Below, in pieces: positions 1-5,751 of a stretch of DNA of 7,520 bases. The position numbers and the translations under genes are program-made. The stretch lies in contig CAJXII010000079.1 of NCBI GenBank assembly GCA_913054415.1, positions 1 to 7,520 on the forward strand. The letters are read 5' to 3'. Under the pieces are notes generated by a model, which was given only the letters and a program-made list of their open reading frames with translations, did no database searches and was not told the origin of the DNA. Position 1 is the first letter of the stretch. Each line of letters begins with the position of its first letter. The DNA is from an uncultured Arcobacter sp. Lineage in GTDB: Bacteria > Campylobacterota > Campylobacteria > Campylobacterales > Arcobacteraceae.

Positions 1-71
1 TAATTATAGAGTAATTTGGCTTGTTGTCTAATTGGGTATGGATTTATTAGGGATACTGCTTTAAGTTAGAT

Positions 72-80
72 TGTTATAAA
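72..80 (+). promoter_or_regulatory. candidate extended -10 promoter for the HDOD gene
   Basis: The sequence TGT-TATAAA matches an extended -10 element and lies 36 bases before the start codon of the HDOD gene. No convincing -35 box is present, which is normal for the housekeeping sigma factor of Campylobacterota. TATAAA-like words are frequent in such AT-rich DNA, so the call is tentative. Confidence 0.35.
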
Positions 81-116
81 ATTAAGAATAAAATTTAATT
101 ATAAGAGAGATACAAG

Positions 117-932
117 ATGACTAGTATATTACAGAAAAAAATTGATTCACTTCCTCCGTTGCCAAAGACTATTATTGATTTGGAAAACTACAAAAAATCA
201 ACAGATAAAACACCTGAGAAGTTGTTGGAGATTATCGATCAAGATCCACTTCTTGTAGCAACACTACTTAAAGTTGCTAATTCAGCTATGTTTGGGTTTA
301 ACAGTAAAATAGAAACTTCAAGTAGAGCTTTAGGTTTATTGGGTGCTAATTTTACACTTTCTATCGCTTTTGGTAGTGCAATACAAGCTTCACTTAATAC
401 TGATTTATCAGCTTATGGTATGAATACAGATGATTTTATGAGAATAGCGAATATGACTTCAAATCTTGTGAATTTATGGATATCAAGAGTTGATTTTGAT
501 CTAAAAGAGAAACTATTATTACCAGCATTTTTACAAGAAGCAGGGCAGTTTATCTTATCTGATCTATCAAGAGAGATGAATAATAGTGATGAGTTTTATC
601 AAACACTAAAACAAAATGGTATAGTAGAAACTGAGCAAGAATTTTTCGAGATTACTACATCTCAGATTACAGCTTCAATCTTCAGACATTGGGGATTGGA
701 TGATGATATGGTTCATATCATAGAGTATGTAGATATTTTAGAAAAATGTCCAGAAAGATATAAACAAGAGTCTTCAATTTTACATGTAGCAAAAATAATA
801 TGTGATCCTACAGATCCATTATCAGATAAAAATATTGAAAAAGGTTTAGAAACAGCTAAACTTTTAGGATTTGAATTACCACCATTGAAAAAAGCTATAG
901 AAAAAATGCAAGATAGATTATTGGATGAATAG
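117..932 (+). CDS. HDOD-domain signalling protein
   Basis: This 271-residue protein is a stand-alone HDOD domain without a receiver, GGDEF or other partner domain. HDOD proteins are cytoplasmic, catalytically degenerate relatives of HD phosphohydrolases and usually act as signal-output or scaffolding modules. The N-terminal LPPLP motif (residues 12-16), the D43-P44 pair, the KVANSAMFG signature (52-60) and the SSRALGLLG segment (68-76) are all typical. Where HD-GYP and HD enzymes carry the metal-binding HD pair, this protein reads FLQEAG (138-143), so hydrolase activity is not expected. The ATG at 117 follows a purine-rich AAGAGAGA ribosome site at a suitable distance. The gene has its own terminator and is probably monocistronic. 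Its target cannot be deduced; a link to leuC rests only on adjacency. Confidence 0.9.
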   Translation: MTSILQKKIDSLPPLPKTIIDLENYKKSTDKTPEKLLEIIDQDPLLVATLLKVANSAMFGFNSKIETSSRALGLLGANFTLSIAFGSAIQASLNTDLSAYGMNTDDFMRIANMTSNLVNLWISRVDFDLKEKLLLPAFLQEAGQFILSDLSREMNNSDEFYQTLKQNGIVETEQEFFEITTSQITASIFRHWGLDDDMVHIIEYVDILEKCPERYKQESSILHVAKIICDPTDPLSDKNIEKGLETAKLLGFELPPLKKAIEKMQDRLLDE

Positions 933-959
933 TTAGTAACCAATATTATGTCATCTATG

Positions 960-990
960 AAAAGGCTAGAAGTTTTTCTAGCCTTTTTTT
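960..990 (+). terminator. intrinsic terminator of the HDOD gene
   Basis: A perfect 12-bp stem, AAAAGGCTAGAA (960-971) paired with TTCTAGCCTTTT (976-987), encloses a GTTT loop. It runs into seven T residues (984-990). It lies 28 bases after the HDOD stop codon and separates that gene from the leuC promoter. Confidence 0.9.
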
Positions 991-1014
991 AATTCAATAT
1001 TAGTAAAGTTTAGA

Positions 1015-1020
1015 TATAAT
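1015..1020 (+). promoter_or_regulatory. candidate -10 box of the leuC promoter
   Basis: A perfect TATAAT lies 31 bases before the leuC ATG and just downstream of the preceding terminator, so leuC most likely starts a new transcript here. The upstream stretch is T-rich with no clear -35 box, consistent with Campylobacterota sigma-70 promoters. I see no leucine-rich leader peptide or T-box in the short 5' region. Confidence 0.55.
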
Positions 1021-1051
1021 CGCAAAAAATAGAAAATAAAAGAGAAATAAA

Positions 1052-2332
1052 ATGGGTCAAACAATAACAGAAAAAATATTTAGTGAACATGTAGGCAAAG
1101 AGGTTTTTGCAGGTGAGATTGTCCGAAGTCCAATTGATATGGTAATAGGAAATGATATTACAACTCCTATTTCAATTAAAGCATTTGAAGATAGTGGTGC
1201 AACGAAATTAGCAAATCCAGATGGATTTAGTATAGTGCTAGATCACTTTATCCCAGCAAAAGATATAGCTAGTGCAAATCAAGCAAGAATTAGTAGAGAT
1301 TTTGCAGCAAAACATAATCTTAAACATTTTTTTGATGAAAAAGATATGGGGATAGAACATGCACTTTTACCTGAAAAAGGTTTAGTTCTTCCAGGTGATG
1401 TGATAATTGGAGCAGATAGCCACACTTGTACACACGGTGCAGTTGGTGCATTTTCTACTGGTATGGGAAGCACTGATTTAGCATTTGCAATGATAACTGG
1501 TGGAAACTGGTTTAAAGTGCCAGAATCTATAAAAGTAGTATTTAGTGGAAAACCAAAAGAGTTTGTAACAGGAAAAGATTTAATTCTTGAGATTATACGA
1601 ATGATTGGAGTTGATGGAGCATTGTATAAAACTCTTGAATTTACAGGAGACACTATACAATATCTTACTATGGATGATAGGTTTAGTTTATGTAATATGG
1701 CAATAGAAGCTGGAGCAAAAAGTGGAATTGTAGCAGTTGATGATATTACAAAAGAGTTTTTAGCTCAAAGAGATGAGGCAAATGCAGGACTTCGAGCAGA
1801 ACCAAAGATACATTATAGTGATGAAGATGCTTCATATTGTCAAGTGTTGCAAATAGATGTAGCATCACTTGAGCCTGTAATTGCTTATCCATTTTTACCT
1901 GAAAATGGGCATAGTATAACACAAGCAGTAGAGGACAATATCAAAGTAGATCAAGTATTTATTGGAAGTTGCACAAATGGAAGATTAAGTGATCTTAAAA
2001 TTGCAAGTGAGATTTTAAAAGGTAAAAAAATAGCATCTCATATTAGAATGATTGTAACTCCTGGAACTCAAAAAATATTAAGAGAAGCTACAAAACTTGG
2101 ATATATTGATATACTTGTAGATGCGGGTGCAGTTGTGAGTAATCCAACTTGTGGTGCATGTCTTGGTGGATATATGGGGATACTTGGTGATGATGAGGTT
2201 TGTATCTCTACAACCAATAGAAACTTTGTAGGTAGAATGGGAAGTAGAAGCTCTAAAGTCTATCTTTCAAACTCAGCAGTTGCAGCTGCATCAGCTATTA
2301 GCGGATATATCACAGATCCTGCAAGTTTGTAA
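1052..2332 (+). CDS. leuC: 3-isopropylmalate dehydratase, large subunit
   Basis: LeuC and the small subunit LeuD form isopropylmalate isomerase, which converts 2-isopropylmalate to 3-isopropylmalate in cytoplasmic leucine biosynthesis. The 426-residue length fits the shorter LeuC/HacA-like branch of the aconitase superfamily rather than the roughly 466-residue enterobacterial type. The [4Fe-4S] ligands are intact: C307 in GSCTNG, and C367 and C370 in NPTCGACLGG. The active-site motif GADSHTCTHG (about 120-129) and the C-terminal NRNFVGRMGS segment are also present. The ATG follows a weak purine-rich site, AAAGAGAA. leuD and leuB do not follow. The stop codon instead overlaps an ATG (TAATG) that opens a nine-codon mini-ORF ahead of the mobA fusion gene. 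Base composition is visibly less AT-rich than in the fusion gene downstream. Nothing suggests damage. Confidence 0.97.
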   Translation: MGQTITEKIFSEHVGKEVFAGEIVRSPIDMVIGNDITTPISIKAFEDSGATKLANPDGFSIVLDHFIPAKDIASANQARISRDFAAKHNLKHFFDEKDMGIEHALLPEKGLVLPGDVIIGADSHTCTHGAVGAFSTGMGSTDLAFAMITGGNWFKVPESIKVVFSGKPKEFVTGKDLILEIIRMIGVDGALYKTLEFTGDTIQYLTMDDRFSLCNMAIEAGAKSGIVAVDDITKEFLAQRDEANAGLRAEPKIHYSDEDASYCQVLQIDVASLEPVIAYPFLPENGHSITQAVEDNIKVDQVFIGSCTNGRLSDLKIASEILKGKKIASHIRMIVTPGTQKILREATKLGYIDILVDAGAVVSNPTCGACLGGYMGILGDDEVCISTTNRNFVGRMGSRSSKVYLSNSAVAAASAISGYITDPASL

Positions 2333-2361
2333 TGACTAATAATAAAAAGGAGTTACTTTAA
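2332..2361 (+). other. mini-ORF with prfB-like +1 frameshift site
   Basis: The leuC stop TAA (2330-2332) shares its last base with an ATG, a layout typical of termination-reinitiation. That ATG opens a nine-codon frame, MTNNKKELL, ending at TAA (2359-2361). Its end reads AAGGAG (2347-2352), three bases, then CTT-TAA: a Shine-Dalgarno-like block, three-base spacer and CUU next to a stop. The same arrangement drives the +1 frameshift in prfB (release factor 2), where the stop is UGA. A +1 slip of CUU onto UUU would enter exactly the frame of the downstream PBECR-MobA gene, which is open from 2336. The AAGGAG block has no ATG, GTG or TTG at normal initiation spacing. Alternatives are a real one-base frameshift mutation, an assembly error beside the A run, or an orphaned ribosome site left by recombination. 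Confidence 0.4.
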
Positions 2362-2385
2362 AAAACTTTTACATAAAGTTTTTTT
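2360..2385 (+). terminator. AT-rich hairpin behind leuC, possible weak terminator
   Basis: AAAAAACTTT (2360-2369) pairs perfectly with AAAGTTTTTT (2375-2384) around a TACAT loop, and the right arm merges into a run of seven T (2379-2385). The shape is that of a U-tract terminator, but the 10-bp stem has only one G-C pair, so it would be weak. It begins inside the mini-ORF stop codon and ends at the TTG assigned as start of the next gene. It could attenuate read-through into the mobA fusion or mask its start. Confidence 0.4.
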
Positions 2386-3466
2386 GCAAAATATCTCAAA
2401 AGTAATTCAAAAAGAGCTTAATACTAAAAATTGGTTAGAGGAGTTTGGAGAAAATCAAACTCTTTTAACTCCAATAGGTGAAGTTAAAATTGGCAATAAT
2501 CAATATGAAAAGTTATTGGCAAAAAATAGAGTAGATGATTTTTCTATGATAAAGCCAACATTAAAATACCCAACTATTATAATACAAAATATTACAGATG
2601 AATTTATATTTATAAAAGCTTTTAAAGGGCGAACAAAAAATATTATATTTAATTCTATTGCTATAAATAAATTTGATTTGAATATTGTTATATCAAGTTT
2701 TAAAACAAGAGAAAATAGTATATTAAATAAATTGATTAGTGGAGCAAACATCGTTTGGACTTTTGTTGATAATATATTCGAGGCTGGTATCAACTTCTCA
2801 AGACAAACCACCACAACAGGTCACGATAAATCGCTTATGTCATATTCATTGTCTAAAAGCCCAACTGATACTGATATTATATCACAAAATATACTAAAAT
2901 TGCAAGAGTTAATAAAACTAGATATCCCATGTGTAATTTTAGCAGGTGGAAAATCTAGTCGTATGGGTAGTGATAAGTGTTTTTTATCTTTTAAAGATAC
3001 AACACTAATAGAATATCAATACAAAAGATTAAAAAAGATATTTTCACAAGTTTATATCTCAGCAAAAACTAATAAATTTGATTTTGACTGTGATATTATC
3101 TATGATAAAAGTGATGATATATCTTCTCCCATGGTAGCATTAAAGTCGATTTTAGAATCTATAAATAATCCAAAAGTATTTATCTTAACAGTTGATATTC
3201 CACTTTTGACAACTAATACTATAAAAAAACTTATTCAAAACTCTTCAAATTATGATATCACAATAGCAAAAGATAATTACAAAACACATAATCTTTGTGG
3301 AGTTTATTCTACAACACTTTTAGATAAAGTTCAACAATATTTATTGGATGATAATCACAAGATAAATCATCTTCTTAAAAGTTCTAATTATTATGAATTA
3401 TATATCAATAATGATGATGAATTTTTAAATATCAATACAAAAGATGATTATTCTTTATTGGTGTAA
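2384..3466 (+). CDS. mobA: PBECR-like nuclease domain fused to molybdenum cofactor guanylyltransferase MobA
   Basis: The C-terminal half (about residues 180-360) is a full-length MobA, which transfers GMP from GTP to molybdopterin to make the guanine dinucleotide cofactor of DMSO-reductase-family enzymes. It shows the nucleotide-binding loop LAGGKSSRMGSDK (186-198), the metal-site motif VDIPLL (270-275) and the C-terminal FLNINT (347-352). Residues about 20-140 do not belong to MobA. The stretch TPIGEVKIGNNQ, then MIKPTL, IFIKAFK and a serine/threonine-rich tail (QTTTTG, SPTDTD) resemble, by recall, the PBECR2/3 nuclease domains found in phage polyvalent and MuF-type head proteins. The assigned start is TTG at 2384, inside a hairpin arm and without a ribosome site. 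Initiation at ATG 2332 with a +1 shift is an alternative. No ATG with a ribosome site precedes the MobA part. The gene is very AT-rich. Nuclease activity is unproven, and the domain may be a fossil. Confidence 0.8.
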   Translation: MQNISKVIQKELNTKNWLEEFGENQTLLTPIGEVKIGNNQYEKLLAKNRVDDFSMIKPTLKYPTIIIQNITDEFIFIKAFKGRTKNIIFNSIAINKFDLNIVISSFKTRENSILNKLISGANIVWTFVDNIFEAGINFSRQTTTTGHDKSLMSYSLSKSPTDTDIISQNILKLQELIKLDIPCVILAGGKSSRMGSDKCFLSFKDTTLIEYQYKRLKKIFSQVYISAKTNKFDFDCDIIYDKSDDISSPMVALKSILESINNPKVFILTVDIPLLTTNTIKKLIQNSSNYDITIAKDNYKTHNLCGVYSTTLLDKVQQYLLDDNHKINHLLKSSNYYELYINNDDEFLNINTKDDYSLLV

Positions 3467-3484
3467 GTTTTCAAGATGAGTAAT

Positions 3485-3515
3485 AAAAAAGGCTAGAGAA
3501 AAATCTCTAGCCTTT
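3485..3515 (-). terminator. terminator of the rnr-holA-rpsF-ssb-rpsR operon, shared between convergent genes
   Basis: A perfect 12-bp stem, AAAGGCTAGAGA (3488-3499) with TCTCTAGCCTTT (3504-3515), encloses an AAAA loop. Read on the minus strand it ends in six or more U residues (A run at 3485-3490 on the plus strand), so it is a strong terminator for rpsR, whose stop lies 22 bases away. On the plus strand the tail is only TTTAAAG, so termination of the mobA fusion transcript is possible but weaker. Confidence 0.88.
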
Positions 3516-3537
3516 AAAGTAGTGTAGAATTAATCTA

Positions 3538-3795
3538 TTATTTTGCGTAAGCAGAATCTGTAAGATTATGAGTATTTACGATATATGGAACAAGTGCCAT
3601 ATGTCTTGCTCTTTTGATAGCAATCTCTACTTTTTCTTGCATTCTTTTAGAAGTCCCTGTAAGACGTCTTGGCATAATTTTACCTCTTTCACTCATTGAT
3701 ATCTTTAAAAGATCAACATCTTTATAATCAATAGTATCTAATTTCATTGCACTATATTTACAATATTTTTTTGCGAATTTTCTTCTTTCAGCCAT
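3538..3795 (-). CDS. rpsR: 30S ribosomal protein bS18
   Basis: This 85-residue basic protein is bS18, which binds 16S rRNA on the 30S platform as a heterodimer with bS6. The family core is clear: the N-terminal KFAKKYCKY, the IDYKDVDLLK segment, the conserved IMPRRLTGTS loop (about residues 40-49), and the helix KRARHMALVPYI. Length and C-terminus are normal. The start is fixed by an AAAGGAT ribosome site a few bases upstream of the ATG. It is the last gene of the operon, 27 bases behind ssb, and is followed by the shared hairpin terminator. Having rpsF and rpsR in one transcript keeps the two partner proteins in balance. Confidence 0.97.
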   Translation of the reverse strand: MAERRKFAKKYCKYSAMKLDTIDYKDVDLLKISMSERGKIMPRRLTGTSKRMQEKVEIAIKRARHMALVPYIVNTHNLTDSAYAK

Positions 3796-3822
3796 TTAAT
3801 TATCCTTTATATTTTATCATTC

Positions 3823-4326
3823 CTAAAATGGAATTTCATCATCTATATCTATCTCTGGTATCTTTTGCTCTTGAACAGGAGCATTGTATTGATTACCACC
3901 TTGAGGTTGATTATAACTATTTTGTTGTTGTGGTGCTTGATATTGTTGCTGTTGAACTGGTTGATTATATCCACCTTGTTGCCCTGCATTATTGTTATCA
4001 TTTTTACTATCAAGAAATTTAAAAGTTTCTACTCTTAGTGAGTGTCTGCTTCTATTTGTTCCATCTTGTGCTGTCCACTGTTCAAATACTAATCTTCCTT
4101 CAAGAAGAACTTTTGAACCTTTTCTAACATATTGATTTATAACCTCTGCTTGTTTTCCAAAAACATTAAAATCTAAGAAACAAACTTCCTCTTTTTGTTC
4201 CCCTGTTTGTAGTTTATATTTATGACTAGTAGCTATTGCACCTTTTGCGATAGCTGCACCACTTGGGATATATTTTAACTCTATATCTCTAGTAAGATTC
4301 CCAACCATTATTACTTTATTATACAT
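3823..4326 (-). CDS. ssb: single-stranded DNA-binding protein
   Basis: SSB coats single-stranded DNA during replication, recombination and repair, and recruits partner enzymes through its C-terminal tip. The 167-residue protein has an N-terminal OB fold (about 1-108). It starts with MYNKVIMVGNLTRD and contains the conserved VFGKQAEVINQY and LLEGRLVFEQW segments. A disordered Gln/Asn/Gly-rich linker (about 112-155) follows, and then the acidic tip DDEIPF (162-167) that binds partners. All family hallmarks are intact. The gene starts six bases after the rpsF stop and has only a weak ribosome site, AAAGTAG, inside the end of rpsF. Translation is therefore probably coupled to rpsF. The Q-rich linker uses imperfect CAA/CAG repeats, but no exact tandem array stands out. 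Confidence 0.97.
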   Translation of the reverse strand: MYNKVIMVGNLTRDIELKYIPSGAAIAKGAIATSHKYKLQTGEQKEEVCFLDFNVFGKQAEVINQYVRKGSKVLLEGRLVFEQWTAQDGTNRSRHSLRVETFKFLDSKNDNNNAGQQGGYNQPVQQQQYQAPQQQNSYNQPQGGNQYNAPVQEQKIPEIDIDDEIPF

Positions 4327-4332
4327 AATAAA

Positions 4333-4686
4333 CTACTTTGATTTTTTTGCTGCTTCTTCAGATAGTTTTGTCCAGTGTGCTATCTCTTTTTTACTTTCAG
4401 ATTTAATAAAGATAAATCTTAGGATGTTTTCATTGATTCTATAATTTCTCTCAATTTCAGCAATCGCTTCTGTTGGAGCTGTAAAGTAGATCACATAGTA
4501 GTAACCTCTTTTATGTTTTTGGATCTCATAAGCTAACTTTCTTGTTCCCATATCGTCAGTTGCTTTAATTTCACCACCATTTTTTTCAATAATCGATTTT
4601 ACAAGTTCGATTTGAGCTTGTGTTTCCTCTTCTGTAAGAGTTGGTTTAACTATAAACATAGTTTCATAATGTCTAATTCTAGCCAT
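4333..4686 (-). CDS. rpsF: 30S ribosomal protein bS6
   Basis: This 117-residue protein is bS6, which pairs with bS18 on the 30S platform. It begins MARIRHYETMFIVKPTL, the usual N-terminal strand of the family. The central MGTRKLAYEIQKHKRGYYYVIYF strands (here separated by no gap) and the NENILRFIFIK strand complete the ferredoxin-like fold. The charged tail after about residue 97 is short. A strong ribosome site, AAAAGGAGA, precedes the ATG at good spacing, in contrast to the weak site of ssb just behind it. The 81-base gap to holA is the largest spacer in the operon. It holds two small hairpins that could form a regulatory leader. Confidence 0.97.
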   Translation of the reverse strand: MARIRHYETMFIVKPTLTEEETQAQIELVKSIIEKNGGEIKATDDMGTRKLAYEIQKHKRGYYYVIYFTAPTEAIAEIERNYRINENILRFIFIKSESKKEIAHWTKLSEEAAKKSK

Positions 4687-4709
4687 TTAGTTTTCTCCTT
4701 TTGGTATTA

Positions 4710-4754
4710 GCCAATTACCATTAAGTAATTAGCAAGGTTAAGGTAAATTACCTT
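4710..4754 (-). promoter_or_regulatory. two-hairpin leader upstream of rpsF
   Basis: On the minus strand, first AAGGTA-ATT-TACCTT (4754-4740) forms a 6-bp stem. Then GCTAATTAC and GTAATTGGC (4733-4710) form a 9-bp stem with one G-U pair around the loop TTAATG. Both lie between holA and the rpsF ribosome site. Many bacteria regulate rpsF by binding of the S6:S18 complex to such a leader, so this position is suggestive. The CCG element I associate with that motif is not present in the gap, so the link is unproven. I see no good -10 box here. Confidence 0.35.
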
Positions 4755-4767
4755 TTGGAGGCAGATT

Positions 4768-5748
4768 TTATCTAAGTTTTGCTGATATATTTCTTAAAAC
4801 AGATTGGATATATCCATTTGTATCTGTAAATTTTAAAGTTTTTAGTTCTAACTCTAGTGCCAAAAGTTGTTCTAAGATATGATTTAAACTCTCTTGATTA
4901 TACAAAACTGCCACATCTGCTCTTTTATGTGCTATAGGTTTAGGCAAAGCATATCCCCATATCTCTTTGATATTGAGTTCGCCATATAGTTTTAAATAGC
5001 TATTGATTGTAAAAAGTTGTTGCACAAAACTTGTCATTTGATTTATAAAATATATCTCATTGATACCCTCTTCTAGTAGTTTATAAAGATCTTTTTTAAA
5101 ATGTTTACCTTGAAAAAAATTAATAAAAAAATCATCCAAAGATACACTTCCCATACCAAAGCAGTGTAAAGTGATAGTTTTGGTTGAGATTGTTTCATCT
5201 AAGATTGATAGTTTATCAATATCACTTACACATAAAGCTAAGTCTTTTTCGTGCATCTCATAAAGATGTTCTAATGCACCTTGTTCAAAAACTACTTGTT
5301 TTTTTTGAGCATATTTATAAAGTATATTGATAGCTTCTGAAAAATTTGGGCTAAAAAATCTAACTTCAGCACTATTATTTTTAGTAGTAAAACTTTTTGC
5401 CATAGTTTTATAATCAGTATCCCCTAAACAACAAAATATAATATGACTATCTTGGTTTGATACAGTTGCTTCTATTAGCTGATCCAACTCTTTTTTGGCA
5501 ATTTTTTTATAAGTTTTAATAAGTAAAATATTAACAGGTGAAAATAAAGAACTTTGCGATACGATATTTAAACAATATTCAAAATTGTATTCATCAAAAT
5601 ATACTTTTGTAATATCCTCTTGATTTGCTAATTTTGTAGATACTAAGTTTGAATAGTGTTCTACTAAAAAATCACTTTGTCCCCAAAACATATAGGAGTT
5701 GAATATTTTATTATTTTGCAGATGGTTATCAAAAACATTTTTATACAT
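4768..5748 (-). CDS. holA: DNA polymerase III, delta subunit (clamp loader)
   Basis: The delta subunit is part of the clamp loader and opens the beta sliding clamp so that it can be placed on primed DNA. The 326-residue length is normal for the family. HolA proteins diverge strongly; the assignment rests on the Campylobacterota-like N-terminus (MYKNVFDNHLQNN, then YMFWGQSDFLVEHY), on segments such as VYFDEYNFE, SQSSLFSPVNILLIKT and KKIAKKELDQLI, and on position between rnr and rpsF as in H. pylori. The AAA+-like N-terminal fold lacks a Walker A loop, as expected for delta, which does not hydrolyse ATP. The C-terminal third is the helical collar domain. The ATG starts three bases after the rnr stop. 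Its ribosome site AAGG abuts that stop, indicating translational coupling. Confidence 0.88.
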   Translation of the reverse strand: MYKNVFDNHLQNNKIFNSYMFWGQSDFLVEHYSNLVSTKLANQEDITKVYFDEYNFEYCLNIVSQSSLFSPVNILLIKTYKKIAKKELDQLIEATVSNQDSHIIFCCLGDTDYKTMAKSFTTKNNSAEVRFFSPNFSEAINILYKYAQKKQVVFEQGALEHLYEMHEKDLALCVSDIDKLSILDETISTKTITLHCFGMGSVSLDDFFINFFQGKHFKKDLYKLLEEGINEIYFINQMTSFVQQLFTINSYLKLYGELNIKEIWGYALPKPIAHKRADVAVLYNQESLNHILEQLLALELELKTLKFTDTNGYIQSVLRNISAKLR

Positions 5749-5751
5749 AGG

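Noticed and set aside
1..71. A possible gene tail, ending NYRVIWLVV at the TAA at 29-31, and a 17-residue plus-strand frame ending at 69
   Set aside because: Ten codons are too few to identify an upstream gene, and the second frame has a stop at 7-9 and no ribosome site. The stretch does not resemble a tRNA either.
1015..1052. Riboswitch, T-box or leucine leader peptide before leuC
   Set aside because: Only about 25 bases lie between the likely transcription start and the ATG, too short for any of these.
1279..1653. Minus-strand open frame inside leuC
   Set aside because: It lies wholly opposite a well-conserved gene, has no ribosome site and no family resemblance; it is an antisense shadow.
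2500..2814. Minus-strand frame opposite the PBECR-like domain, considered as an antitoxin
   Set aside because: It has no ribosome site or promoter, and its Ile/Phe-rich composition is what complementing AT-rich coding sequence gives. I found no supportable antitoxin or immunity gene beside the nuclease-like domain.
3860..3995. Repetitive look of the ssb linker, considered as a tandem repeat or small CRISPR-like array
   Set aside because: The repeats are imperfect Gln/Asn codons in the normal disordered linker of SSB, with no constant repeat unit or spacers.
3747..4022. Plus-strand open frame across the rpsR-ssb junction
   Set aside because: It is antisense to the SSB linker and the rpsR start. 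The His/Tyr/Val-rich product reflects complemented Gln/Asn codons.
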